49,339 nt of DNA, from positions 1 to 49,339 of the forward strand of contig JBBDXA010000030.1 in NCBI GenBank assembly GCA_040902585.1, given 5' to 3'. Position 1 is the stretch's first letter. Every line of letters starts with the position of its first letter. The notes below the pieces were generated by a model. That model did not search any database. It saw only the letters and a program-made list of their open reading frames with translations, and was not told where the DNA came from. Positions 16,355-24,624 of this stretch are shown piece by piece. The DNA is from JBBDXA01 sp040902585. GTDB lineage: Bacteria > Planctomycetota > Phycisphaerae > Phycisphaerales > Phycisphaeraceae. The translations under genes and the position numbers were made by a program.

Positions 16355-18019
16355 GTGCCGAGTCCGTTCAGATCGGCAACATGGAGCAAGAGCATGGCGG
16401 AGGCGGAGGCCCCAACTGAGAAGTCGTCCCCGGTCACGACGCCGATCACCCTGCGCTACTCCCTGCAGCGAAAGGTCGCGCTGTGGACTCTCACGATGGT
16501 CATCGTGCCCACGCTGTTGTGCGCCCTGTGGCTCAACGGCATGGCCCACGCCGCCCTGACCGAGACGCACTATCGCAACGTCAGCAACCTGACCCAGGCC
16601 GTCGCCACCGCGCTGACCGCTCGCCTCAACGAAGGCTGGACGCCGCAAGCTCAGCAGGTGCTTGATGCGCTCTTCCTCGAACGGCGGCTTGCGTTCGTGG
16701 TCATCACCGATCCGAAAGAGCGCGTCCTTCATCGCCGTTCGATCGATACCGAAGCGTGGTCCCAATTCACCCGCCAGACCGGCCTGAGCGGTGTGAACGG
16801 CGCGATCGACGTCGACCAGGTCATGTCCTTCGGCGAATCGGGCGAGACGATCGTTCGCCGCACGCCGATTTTCAACCCGCCTAATCGCACCGATGTGCCC
16901 CGCAGTCTGGAAGGCTTCGTGCTGCTGGGCCTGCGCGAGACGTCGCTGCCCGATGCCCTGTCGCGACTGCGCTGGACGCAGTTTCTCGCGGCCGGCGTGG
17001 TCTGCGCGCTCAGTCTGCCGCTGGTGCTTCTTGCCGTGCGCCGCTGGACTGCGCCGCTGAAGGCATTGATGTTGGCCACGGTGCGCCTCGGGCAGGGCGA
17101 AGATCCGCCGCCTGTCCCGGTGACTTCGCACGACGAGCTCGGCCAACTCGGCCACGCCTTCAATGACATGGCATCGAAGCTTTCAGTCGCCCACCGCGAC
17201 CTGCGCGCCGCCAACGAAGACCTGGAGCGCAAAGTCGTCGCCCGCACCGCCCAGCTCAACGATGCCAACGACCGCCTCGAAGCGGAGATCCGCGAGAAGA
17301 ACGAATTCCTCCGCGCCGTCAGCCACGACCTGGGCGCGCCCTTGCGCAACATCGACGGCATGGCGGGCATGCTGCTGGCCAAGTACAAGTCGCAGCTCGC
17401 CGACGATGCCTTGAGCAAGCTCGAGCGCATCAGCGCCAACGCGAAGGTGCAGATTGATCTGCTCAATGACCTGATGGAACTCAGCCGCATCCGCACCCGG
17501 CCGGGCAAGCGCGAAGAGGTCGATCTGCATCGGCTGGTCGATGAGGTGCGCACCAACCTCTGCTTCGATCTGGAAGCCAACCGCATCACGATGGAAATCC
17601 AAGGCACGCTGCCGACGATCCACGCCGAGCGCAACCGCATGCGGCAGGTGTTTCAGAACCTCCTCGACAACGCGGTGAAATACATGCTCGACGCGAAGGA
17701 TCGGCTGATCACCGTCGGCTTCACGTGCGATGAGCGGGCGGTGAAGTTTTTCGTGCGCGACACGGGCCGGGGCATCTCGAAGGAGGATCAGCCGCACGTG
17801 TTTGATGTCTTCCGCCGGGCCCAGCATTCAGGCTCGCACCACGTCGCCGGCCGGGGCGTCGGCCTCGCCAGCGTGAAAGCCATCGTCGAGTGTTACGGCG
17901 GTCGCATCTGGCTGGAAAGCGAACTGGGCAAGGGCACCACGATTCACTTCACGCTGGATGCGAAACAGGTGGGGCACGATAGAGAGAAAGAGCCCGACGA
18001 GGAATGGGTGAAGCGGTGA
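16355..18019 (+). CDS. Membrane sensor histidine kinase (HAMP, HisKA, HATPase)
   Basis: The protein is 554 aa. A short N-terminus is followed by a membrane segment (~41-63), an extracytoplasmic sensor (~64-205), a second membrane segment (~208-230), a HAMP domain, and a coiled coil (VAHRDLRAANEDLERKV). HisKA has the phospho-acceptor histidine ~324 in AVSHDLGAPLRNID. The ATPase domain has N box FQNLLDNAVKYM, G1 box DTGRGIS and G2 box GRGVGLA. The GTG start is chosen because AAGGAGAG stands 6-7 bp upstream; ATG at 16394 is the alternative. No response regulator is adjacent, so it is an orphan kinase. Confidence 0.93.
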   Translation: MPSPFRSATWSKSMAEAEAPTEKSSPVTTPITLRYSLQRKVALWTLTMVIVPTLLCALWLNGMAHAALTETHYRNVSNLTQAVATALTARLNEGWTPQAQQVLDALFLERRLAFVVITDPKERVLHRRSIDTEAWSQFTRQTGLSGVNGAIDVDQVMSFGESGETIVRRTPIFNPPNRTDVPRSLEGFVLLGLRETSLPDALSRLRWTQFLAAGVVCALSLPLVLLAVRRWTAPLKALMLATVRLGQGEDPPPVPVTSHDELGQLGHAFNDMASKLSVAHRDLRAANEDLERKVVARTAQLNDANDRLEAEIREKNEFLRAVSHDLGAPLRNIDGMAGMLLAKYKSQLADDALSKLERISANAKVQIDLLNDLMELSRIRTRPGKREEVDLHRLVDEVRTNLCFDLEANRITMEIQGTLPTIHAERNRMRQVFQNLLDNAVKYMLDAKDRLITVGFTCDERAVKFFVRDTGRGISKEDQPHVFDVFRRAQHSGSHHVAGRGVGLASVKAIVECYGGRIWLESELGKGTTIHFTLDAKQVGHDREKEPDEEWVKR

Positions 18020-18116
18020 AAACACCGCGGCTCAAAACGCTGTGCCGGAACAATTGGTTGCTGTGCAGGGTGAATTGGCCCGATCGCTCGGCCCGCAAGA
18101 AATCAGTCATTGCCAA

Positions 18117-18614
18117 TCATCGTGGGCGTTTTCGCCTTGGCTTCACCTTCTTACTTTTCGGCCTGGCCATGAAGATCGTGGCCTTTCCATAGAGATCGCT
18201 TTCAAGATCGGATAGAGCGTGCTGAGCGTCGATGCCTTCTCCCAGTTTGCTTGTCCATTTGCCGGAGCCCAATTGCCTTGCAACGTGCTCAGGTCCGTTG
18301 CGACTCACATAGATAGCAATCTTCTGTACCTGTCGCTCCAGTGAACCATCGTTACACAATTCGTAACCATGAAGTCGAAAGGCGTCGATGATCGAATCAA
18401 TCGAGCCGTCGCGAGATATGCCGTCAAACCACATTCCGTCCGTCTCAGGCCAATAATAGCCGGAGTTCTTCATTAAGGCGTGTGCGACACAGTTATACGG
18501 AGGAGGATACTTGACGTCTTGTGGCGTTGCCCTGCTCTTTGGTACGAAGGACTTCGAGTTGAGTAGGCCTGGAAAATATCGGTATAAACTGGCCCAATTA
18601 ACGGGTATAGCCAT
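18117..18614 (-). CDS. DUF7689-type protein, last gene of a three-gene accessory operon
   Basis: This 165-aa protein contains YNCVAHALMKNSGYYWPE, IIDAFRLHGYELCNDGSLERQVQKIAIYV and EHVARQLGSGKWTSKLGEGIDAQHAL...YG. That is the pattern I associate with DUF7689, which often occurs in small accessory operons. The conserved Cys (YNC) and His (VAHAL; EHVARQL) might form a catalytic site, but this is only inference. The tail is basic (RPKSKKVKPRRKRPR). The start at 18614 follows GGGGGAA. It overlaps the gene upstream by 17 bp, so translation is probably coupled. Codon use is AT-richer than the flanks. Confidence 0.7.
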   Translation of the reverse strand: MAIPVNWASLYRYFPGLLNSKSFVPKSRATPQDVKYPPPYNCVAHALMKNSGYYWPETDGMWFDGISRDGSIDSIIDAFRLHGYELCNDGSLERQVQKIAIYVSRNGPEHVARQLGSGKWTSKLGEGIDAQHALSDLESDLYGKATIFMARPKSKKVKPRRKRPR

Positions 18615-19065
18615 GTAGTTTCCCCCAACCAAGCCAGTCTTGAGTCATGGCCCACATATCGCCCCGGTGATCTTCCCTGACAGGGTCACAATCTGTCAAT
18701 GATCGAAGTGCAAGAAACCAGTAGTTTGGCTTCGTGCCCATTCTCTGGAGGATCATGGGTAGGACCGAAGGGCCCATTGCAATGATCTTTAGATAGTCAT
18801 CGTGGCGCAACTTTGATTGCAGCGAAGACATGTATTGGGTTTCAGTTTCCCACCGATCGGCAAGCTGAATGAACCGTGCCTGCGCCCCCGTGGCCTGTAC
18901 TGCTGGTGCATGGGAGGTGAGTACAAAACGCCCATGAACGCGGGCGTTTGAGCCCGCTGGTAATTGGACCACGGTGTCGTTGATGACACCGTGAATGCGG
19001 CCGCGCGTTCCAGTTGGGAGCGGGTCCGTTTCGAAAAAAATGTCACTTGTGGCTAGCGCAGTCAT
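18598..19065 (-). CDS. Accessory protein, middle gene of the DUF7689 operon
   Basis: This is a 155-aa protein. Its C-terminal half (YMSSLQSKLRHDDYLKIIAM, PSVLPMILQRMG, NYWFLALRSLTDCDPVREDH, AMTQDWLGWGK) resembles a small helical domain that I have seen paired with DUF7689-like proteins. I do not know a name. The N-terminal half may be regulatory: it holds the phrase GAQARFIQLADRWETETQ. Its ATG overlaps the stop of the upstream gene in an ATGA arrangement. No enzymatic motif is evident. Confidence 0.6.
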   Translation of the reverse strand: MTALATSDIFFETDPLPTGTRGRIHGVINDTVVQLPAGSNARVHGRFVLTSHAPAVQATGAQARFIQLADRWETETQYMSSLQSKLRHDDYLKIIAMGPSVLPMILQRMGTKPNYWFLALRSLTDCDPVREDHRGDMWAMTQDWLGWGKLHGYTR

Positions 19066-19499
19066 TCTTGATCCTTGCCGGTTGCGTCCTTGATCGCCTG
19101 GGCGGCCGCTATAATCTTATCGAGCCATTCGCGTAGTGCCTTAGCGGTGGGCAATGTCAAAATCACGTCACATTCGACCTCGCGTACGACCCCTTTCTTT
19201 GAATGTTCGCGAATCGCCGTTTCCGATAATCGACCCGCTGAAACGGAAAACACCTGACTTTGTGGTATGGGGTTTCGTTCATTGAAGAATGCCATATGAA
19301 TGTGCTTCCCAGTCGGAACCACTCCGCCGTGTACACCATCGGCATGGATCACGCGAAAGTGGTTGCCCTTCTGGTAGAAGAACTCAAGTTCTCCCGTGGC
19401 CATCTTGGGACGCTGTTTGTCGGGGCTCGACGTCGCGGTGGCAGCTTGCGTCGCTTTTCTCGCGGCTTTCCTTTTTGCGGTCTTTTTCTTTCCGGCCAT
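19062..19499 (-). CDS. DUF3467-like protein with Lys-rich head, first gene of the DUF7689 operon
   Basis: The protein is 145 aa. The head is strongly basic (MAGKKKTAKRKAARKATQ). The rest (ELEFFYQKGNHFRVIHADGV, GGVVPTGKHIHMAFFNERNP, CDVILTLPTAKALREWLDKI) has the strand-helix pattern of DUF3467-like or related small domains; this is a weak family guess. The ATG at 19499 is chosen over a GTG four codons upstream. Its TGA overlaps the ATG of the next gene by 4 bp. The operon begins here, and its promoter should lie in 19500-19700, an AT-richer stretch. Confidence 0.6.
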   Translation of the reverse strand: MAGKKKTAKRKAARKATQAATATSSPDKQRPKMATGELEFFYQKGNHFRVIHADGVHGGVVPTGKHIHMAFFNERNPIPQSQVFSVSAGRLSETAIREHSKKGVVREVECDVILTLPTAKALREWLDKIIAAAQAIKDATGKDQE

Positions 19500-19710
19500 T
19501 TGCTTATCCACTCTTGATGGGGTGCCGTCTGCTCGGTGCTCCGATGTAGCGAGTCGATATGCTACAGGAATCGTCTGTCGTTAGACAGGGCGTCTCATCA
19601 TAGGTCGTTCAAAGCCATTGTTCGATTTCCACGTTCCGAATCTGTGCATAGGCCAATGATGCTACGCGGTAGCATGTGGTTGTTGCACGTTAGCAAGGGA
19701 ATCGACATGA

Positions 19711-19742
19711 AAAAACCCGGACGACTTTCATCATCCGGGCTT
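19711..19742 (-). terminator. Rho-independent terminator of the 310-aa secreted protein gene
   Basis: Read on the minus strand, a CCCGGA...TCCGGG stem is followed by six Ts. It lies 29 bp after the stop of the gene at 19771-20700. Confidence 0.85.
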
Positions 19743-19770
19743 GATCATTCATCTGATTTCAATCACGCGT

Positions 19771-20700
19771 TCACTCCGCGTAGTCCCAGTAGTCATGCAC
19801 GATCGAAGGCCCCGGGTGGTCGCCGTTGAGCAGCCATTTGGTCGCCACCTTGCCCTTGAACACGCGCACGTCGAACAGGTAGTCGGTCACGTTGCGGACT
19901 TCCGCCTCCGCCCCGGCAGGCTTGATCATTTCCACTTCCAAAGTCTTCACGCGAATGCGATCTTCTTCGAGAGAGACCGGGTCCATCTGCGCTTCGTACC
20001 ACTGCCCGCTGGCGTCCTTCATCAGGACGTTTTCGCGGGTGTACTTGATCTTGCTGTAGCGCTTGGGCTTGATGCCGTAGTGTTCGCCGCTGAGCAGGCC
20101 GACGGGAACGATGCGCTTGACGACATCGCCATCGACATTGGCGACGATCACGTCGAACGAGCCGAGGAACGTGTCGCCCTTGCCCTTGGGGTAGAGTTCA
20201 TCGATCGCCTTGAAGAACGCGACGCTGGCCTTGTTCAGGTCTTTGCGGAGCTTCTCGACGCCGTCTTCATTGATCGATTTGGCGCTCAGCGCGCCCAGGG
20301 CTTTGTCGGCCGCGGCCTTCTTCTCGAAATACGCCTTGCCGTCCGCCTTGGTGCCCGCCATGAGCACCGCGGTCACGACGACGAACTGGCCGTCTTCGAG
20401 TTTGCCTTGCCACAGCGTAATCGCCGTCTTGTCGTCGATGGGCGTCTGCTTCGGGCTGCTCTTGAGGGTTTTGCCTTCGGGCAACTGAGCGCTGAACGCC
20501 TTGCCGCTCGCGATGCCGGTGACGAGGAGGTAGACCTCATCGGTCTTGCCTTCGCCGACCGCGGAGGTCTGAATGCAGCGCAAGGCGGGGACATCGACCT
20601 TCACATCAATGGCCGCGGCTCGGGCCGGCGGCGAAGCAAAGGCGACCGCGGCCGCGACGGCGAGACAGGCGGTGAGTTGGAACGATTGCCGAATCTTCAT
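19771..20700 (-). CDS. Exported protein of unknown function, 310 aa
   Basis: A signal peptide (MKIRQSFQLTACLAVAAAVA...ARA) is followed by a region (IDVKVDVPALRCIQTSAVGE, TDEVYLLVTGIASGK) reminiscent of beta-sandwich domains in exported planctomycete proteins. The C-terminal part ends with VATKWLLNGDHPGPSIVHDYWDY. The start at 20700 is supported by AGGAGA 7 bp upstream. No catalytic motif is visible. It is divergent from pepA, and the ~400 bp between them holds a cluster of F1 repeats. Confidence 0.7.
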   Translation of the reverse strand: MKIRQSFQLTACLAVAAAVAFASPPARAAAIDVKVDVPALRCIQTSAVGEGKTDEVYLLVTGIASGKAFSAQLPEGKTLKSSPKQTPIDDKTAITLWQGKLEDGQFVVVTAVLMAGTKADGKAYFEKKAAADKALGALSAKSINEDGVEKLRKDLNKASVAFFKAIDELYPKGKGDTFLGSFDVIVANVDGDVVKRIVPVGLLSGEHYGIKPKRYSKIKYTRENVLMKDASGQWYEAQMDPVSLEEDRIRVKTLEVEMIKPAGAEAEVRNVTDYLFDVRVFKGKVATKWLLNGDHPGPSIVHDYWDYAE

Positions 20701-21099
20701 CTGAAAGTCTCCTGTGAGGCTGGGGTTGAGAGACCGCCCGCTTTCTTCTCCTGCGGCGGCCCAGGGTCTAAGTAAGGTTGGACAAACGGCAAGCACATTA
20801 GTGTAGCAGATCGTAACGAATCGCTGATCTTACGGGATTTGCCGCCCGAGGCGTTCAAAGCTGCAAGGGATGCATTGGAGCACCGTCCCGGCAGGGCGGT
20901 GCTCAAGGGCGGCGCGAACAGCAGCAGGCACCACCCTTCCGGGATGGTGCTCCACGCTCAGCACCACCCTGCCGGGATGGTGCTCCAGCATTATGCCCCG
21001 ATGGTGCTCCAGCATTCTGCTGTGCGTTGCAGCCTTAGCCGTCTGCCTTATGCTGATCGCTCTTCTTCCGCAATTCCAACTGCACTCAGGAGTGAAAGT
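20701..21099. other. 399-bp divergent intergenic stretch with an F1 cluster
   Basis: No gene is supported. Promoters for the 310-aa secreted protein (left) and pepA (right) must lie here. The middle (20877-21014) is made of F1 units. The frame of pepA stays open through the cluster, so an automatic start call could wrongly place the gene start at 20839. Confidence 0.6.
20877..21014. repeat. F1 cluster, one forward and three reverse units
   Basis: Forward unit 20877-20903. Reverse units 20928-20951 (with a variant CCCTTCCGGG centre) and 20961-20985. A truncated reverse unit at 20995-21014 keeps only CCCCGATGGTGCTCCAGCAT. The extra units look like local duplication at one site. Confidence 0.85.
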
Positions 21100-22677
21100 A
21101 TGTACCAGTCCATCCGCATCGCCGACGCCAAGGCTTCCCGTTCCGCTGCCGTGGCGATCGGCCTGTTCGATAAGACCAAGTCCCTGCCCGCGGGCTACAA
21201 GGCCCTGGATGCCCACCTCGGCGGCGCACTGTCTGAGGCGATCAAGCGATCCGAACTCAGCACCGCGCGCGGGGCCGTCACCGCGCTCTATCCCGAAAAG
21301 GGCGCAGCGCGGGCGTACATCGTCGGCCTGGGCGACGGCGAGCGCGCCAGTGATGCGGTGCGCATCGCCGGTGCGAAGCTCGTGAACACCGCCTTCAGCG
21401 CCGGCCTGGATCGAATCTCCGTCATGATCGCCCCCGCGCTCGCCGGGCAGAAGGATGCGGACAGCGATGCCTGCGCCGCGGCCCTGGGCGAAGGCGTCGT
21501 GCTGGGCAACTTCGAGTTCGTCACCTTCCGCGGCACGGCCGGCAAAGGCGGCGACAAGAACGCGAAGAAGGCGGCGGCGCTCACGGTGGATGTGGAATCG
21601 AAACTATTTAAGTGTGCCCGTCAAGGTGCGATCGTCGCCGAGTCGCAGAACCTGACGCGCACGCTGGCCTCGACGCCGCCGAACGTGGCGAACCCGGTTT
21701 ACCTCGGCGAGTTCTGTAGGAAGATGGCGCGTGAGGTCGGGCTGACGTGCGAAGTGATTGATGCGAAGAAGGCGAAAAGAATGGGCATGGGCGGGCTGTG
21801 TGCGGTGGGCGCGGGCGGCTCGACGCCGCCGGTGATGATCGTGATGCAGTGGAAAGGGAGGAAGGGCCAAGGGCCAAGGGCCAAGGGAAAGAACAATCCG
21901 CAATCCGCGATCCGCAATCCGCAATCGCCGATTCTCCTCGTCGGCAAAGCCGTCACCTTCGACACCGGTGGCTACTCGCTGAAGCCTTCGGACAGTCAGA
22001 CCACGATGAAGTACGACAAGTGTGGCGGGGCGGCTGTGATCGGCGCGATGCACGCCATCGCCAAGCTCAAGCTCGCGCAGCCCGTCACCGCGATCATCGC
22101 CTCGGCGGAGAACCTGGTCGATCGCGAAGCCTACCGCGTGCAGGACATCATCAAGTTCTACAACGGCGTGACCTGCGAAGTGACCAACACCGATGCGGAA
22201 GGTCGGCTCGTCCTCGCTGATGCACTTTCGTATGGTTGCAAGACGTTCAAGCCCCGCGCGGTGATCGACCTGGCGACGCTCACCGGCGGCGTGGTGGTCG
22301 CTCTCGGTTCGCACATGGCCGGGGCGTTTGTCAACGATGCGAAGCTGCGCGAGCACCTCTTCGACGCGGCGGAGTACACCGGCGAACGACTCTGGCACCT
22401 GCCCCTGTGGGAAGAGCACCGCGACCAGATGCGCGGCCACCACGCTGACCTCATCAACAGCAGCCCGGTACGCGAAGCGAGCCCCATCCAGGGCGCGGCG
22501 TTCCTCTCCTTCTTCGTCGCCAAGGATGGTGATTTCAAGAAGAAGGAAACGGTGCCCTGGGCCCACATCGACATCGCCGGCACCGCGGACCGCAAAGGTG
22601 ATGGCCCGCTGTACCAGCGCGGGGCGACGGGCTACGGGGTAAGACTGCTGGTGCGCGCGGTGGAGACGTGGAAGTAG
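21100..22677 (+). CDS. pepA: Leucyl aminopeptidase (M17), with repeat-derived insert
   Basis: This is a 525-aa two-metal M17 aminopeptidase. The metal-binding core is intact: LVGKAVTFDTGGYSLKPS, MKYDKCGGAAVIGAM, and the family signature NTDAEGRLVLADAL, followed by DLATLTGG. The N-terminal macro-like domain occupies residues ~1-170. Between residues ~255 and 277, just before the first metal-binding strand, lies GRKGQGPRAKGKNNPQSAI..., encoded by an F5 array (21862-21888) and a GCAATCC array (21894-21928). Other PepA proteins have only a short loop here. The ATG at 21100 is chosen because CAGGAGTG stands 6 bp upstream and the family N-terminus begins here. Confidence 0.95.
   Translation: MYQSIRIADAKASRSAAVAIGLFDKTKSLPAGYKALDAHLGGALSEAIKRSELSTARGAVTALYPEKGAARAYIVGLGDGERASDAVRIAGAKLVNTAFSAGLDRISVMIAPALAGQKDADSDACAAALGEGVVLGNFEFVTFRGTAGKGGDKNAKKAAALTVDVESKLFKCARQGAIVAESQNLTRTLASTPPNVANPVYLGEFCRKMAREVGLTCEVIDAKKAKRMGMGGLCAVGAGGSTPPVMIVMQWKGRKGQGPRAKGKNNPQSAIRNPQSPILLVGKAVTFDTGGYSLKPSDSQTTMKYDKCGGAAVIGAMHAIAKLKLAQPVTAIIASAENLVDREAYRVQDIIKFYNGVTCEVTNTDAEGRLVLADALSYGCKTFKPRAVIDLATLTGGVVVALGSHMAGAFVNDAKLREHLFDAAEYTGERLWHLPLWEEHRDQMRGHHADLINSSPVREASPIQGAAFLSFFVAKDGDFKKKETVPWAHIDIAGTADRKGDGPLYQRGATGYGVRLLVRAVETWK
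21862..21928. repeat. F5 array and GCAATCC array inside pepA
   Basis: GGGCCAA is repeated three times and is followed by five units of 8-9 bp (CAATCCGCAATCCGCGATCC). The frame is kept and ~22 codons are added. Confidence 0.85.
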
Positions 22678-22727
22678 CCGCTCGCGGCTTGGCGCTCCTC
22701 GTCTGGGTTGTGACCTGGAACGAACTC

Positions 22728-23306
22728 ATGGCAAAAACATGCATCATCCTGGGCGGGCCGAACGGATCGGGGAAGACGACGTTCGCGCGCGAATTTCTTG
22801 CGATGCAGAATTGGCCGTTCTTGAATGCCGACGATATCGCGGCGGAGCTTTCACCTGATGATGTCGCCGCCGTCGCAGTCAGCGCGGGGCGTGAGTTCTT
22901 GCGCAGGCTCGATAAGGTCATCACTGATGGCAATGACTTTATTCTTGAGTCAACATTGTCAGGACTGACTCTGCGCCGCACGATCGAACGTTGCCGACAG
23001 GCAGGGTTTACCGTTTCCTTGAATATGATCTTCTTGAGTTCCGCCGGCGCGAGTATGAAGCGCATTCAAACCAGAGTCAGCAAAGGCGGGCATTTCGTTC
23101 CAGACGACGACGTGAAGCGGCGATACACCCGCAGCCTCCGCAATTTTTGGAACATTTACCGGCTAGCCGTCGATCGCTGGCGTTTATTCTTCAACGGAGG
23201 ACGAAGCTTCGATCTCGTCGCCGCTGGTGAGAAAGAGGAAGTTGAAGTCTATAATGTGGAGCAGTTCGAGTGGTTTCAGATCGCCATGCGAGGTGAACAG
23301 CCATGA
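22728..23306 (+). CDS. Zeta-toxin-like P-loop kinase
   Basis: This 192-aa P-loop protein has Walker A GGPNGSGKTT (9-18), FLNADDIAAEL and FILESTLSG, matching the zeta-toxin/AAA_33 kinase group. Zeta toxins phosphorylate UDP-N-acetylglucosamine; whether this one does is unknown. Its stop overlaps the start of the next small gene (ATGA). The two form a gene pair often seen in genomes, and the small partner is probably an antitoxin. The ATG at 22728 is chosen because the P-loop strand begins right after it (MAKTCIILGGPNG). The location 51 bp after pepA is probably incidental. Confidence 0.88.
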   Translation: MAKTCIILGGPNGSGKTTFAREFLAMQNWPFLNADDIAAELSPDDVAAVAVSAGREFLRRLDKVITDGNDFILESTLSGLTLRRTIERCRQAGFTVSLNMIFLSSAGASMKRIQTRVSKGGHFVPDDDVKRRYTRSLRNFWNIYRLAVDRWRLFFNGGRSFDLVAAGEKEEVEVYNVEQFEWFQIAMRGEQP

Positions 23307-23539
23307 AAAGCAAGCTAAGCGAAGAACATGTGCGTGAGACTCTTGAAATGCTCAAGATCGGCAACCGCGCCGTTCACAAAGCCCAGGAAGAAAACCGCCG
23401 CCTCGGCCTGCCCAACGTCTACAGCCACAACGGCAAGCTCTACTACGAACTGCCCGACGGCACCATCACCACCGAAAGCCCGTTCAAGGACGAGAAGATG
23501 GACGGAAAGAACGACGAAAAGAAGGACGACAGCAAGTAG
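23303..23539 (+). CDS. Small partner of the zeta-like kinase (possible antitoxin), 78 aa
   Basis: The protein has an N-terminal helix (SEEHVRETLEMLKIGNRAVHK), a conserved centre (AQEENRRLGLPNVYSHNGKL then YYELPDG), and an acidic/basic tail (EKMDGKNDEKKDDSK). The centre is a pattern I recognise from partners of zeta-like kinases. It overlaps the kinase gene by 4 bp, so expression is coupled. The toxin-then-antitoxin order is less common than the reverse, so the roles are inferred. Confidence 0.7.
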   Translation: MKSKLSEEHVRETLEMLKIGNRAVHKAQEENRRLGLPNVYSHNGKLYYELPDGTITTESPFKDEKMDGKNDEKKDDSK

Positions 23540-23700
23540 TCCCGCCGCCGCGCATCCTCGCTCGTCACCTTTTGCACGCCCTGAACGCCGCGCCCTCATT
23601 TCTCGTATCCCCGCCTGTTGTTAGACTGTTTGTCCGCCTGCCGCCCATTCGCGGCCAGGCGAGTTCCTCTTCCATTCGCTCACCCATTCAGGAGACTCTC

Positions 23701-24522
23701 ATGTTGCACCTGCTGCGCTCGCCTCGTCTGACGCTGCCGATCGTCGCCATCGGTCTGTTCGCGTTCGCCTCCTTCGCCGTTGCTGGTGACAAGACCGCCA
23801 AGGTCAAGGACGCGTGGGGCCAGGAAGTCGAAGTGAAAGGTTACGACGACGGCAAGAACCCCGGCAGCGAATGGTTCGTTCACGACCCCTCGCGCCCGCA
23901 GCCTCCCCTGGCGGACAAGAAAGACATCAAGCCCAACCTCAACGCCAAGCCGCCGGCCAACGCGATCATCATCTTCGACGGCAAGACCATGAACGCCAAG
24001 TGCAACTGGAAGATCGAGAACGGTTATGCCGAGATCGCCAAGGGCGGCCTGACGACGAATGAATCCTTCGCCTCGGCCCACTACCACATCGAGTGGGCTG
24101 CGCCGAAGGAAGTCAAGGGCGACGGTCAGGGCCGGGGCAACTCCGGCATCATCATCATGGGCAAGTACGAAATCCAGGTGCTCGACAGTTGGAAGAACGC
24201 GACCTACCCCGACGGCATGGCCGGCTCCGTCTACGGGCAGAACCCGCCCAAGTTCAACGCCTCCGTCCCGCCCGGCGAATGGAACAGCTACGACATCACC
24301 TGGCTTTCTCCCAAGTTTAAGGACGGCGAACTCATCCGCCCCGCCAGCGTCACCGTCATCTGGAACGGCGTGAAGGTGCAGGAGAATTACGAACTCGTCG
24401 GCGTCGTCTCACACCGCAAGCCCACCAAGTACTCCCCGCACGAAGACAAACTCCCGCTGAATATCCAAGACCACGGCAACCCGATCCGCTTCCGCAACAT
24501 CTGGATCACGCCGTTGGAGTGA
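23701..24522 (+). CDS. Exported DUF1080 (3-keto-disaccharide hydrolase-like) protein
   Basis: The protein is 273 aa. A signal peptide (LTLPIVAIGLFAFASFAVAG) is followed by a concanavalin-like beta-sandwich (from ~80). It has the DUF1080 pattern: AIIIFDGKTMNA, GLTTNESFASAHYHIEW, GNSGIIIMGKYEIQVLDSW, GSVYGQNPPKFNASVPPGEW and NIQDHGNPIRFRNIWITPLE. Members of this family cleave 3-keto-glycosides; many planctomycetes have dozens of them. The start at 23701 follows CAGGAGACT. The product is probably periplasmic or secreted and used in carbohydrate breakdown. Confidence 0.92.
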   Translation: MLHLLRSPRLTLPIVAIGLFAFASFAVAGDKTAKVKDAWGQEVEVKGYDDGKNPGSEWFVHDPSRPQPPLADKKDIKPNLNAKPPANAIIIFDGKTMNAKCNWKIENGYAEIAKGGLTTNESFASAHYHIEWAAPKEVKGDGQGRGNSGIIIMGKYEIQVLDSWKNATYPDGMAGSVYGQNPPKFNASVPPGEWNSYDITWLSPKFKDGELIRPASVTVIWNGVKVQENYELVGVVSHRKPTKYSPHEDKLPLNIQDHGNPIRFRNIWITPLE

Positions 24523-24558
24523 GGACAGAGGGCAGAGGTCAGAAGTCAGAAGTCAGCG
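24523..24558. repeat. Heptamer array after the DUF1080 gene
   Basis: Five 7-bp units (GGACAGA, GGGCAGA, GGTCAGA, AGTCAGA, AGTCAGC) begin right after the TGA and lead into a terminator stem. Confidence 0.7.
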
Positions 24559-24559
24559 A

Positions 24560-24595
24560 CAACAGCCCTCGGCGCAAGGCCGGGGGCTGTTTGCT
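24560..24595 (+). terminator. Terminator between the DUF1080 and nucleotidyltransferase genes
   Basis: A strong stem (ACAGCCCTCGG / CCGGGGGCTGT) is followed by TTTGCTTT. It lies between convergent stops, 38 bp after the DUF1080 stop. Confidence 0.8.
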
Positions 24596-24624
24596 TTCGC
24601 GTTGCTTGCGATCAGCAAGGTGGG

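Noticed and set aside
20877..21014. F1 cluster considered as a CRISPR array
   Set aside because: Units are in opposite orientations, spacing is irregular, and there are no unique spacers of equal length or cas genes.
20839..21099. N-terminal extension of leucyl aminopeptidase through the F1 cluster
   Set aside because: The extension is made of repeat units. A good ribosome site and the family start are at 21100.
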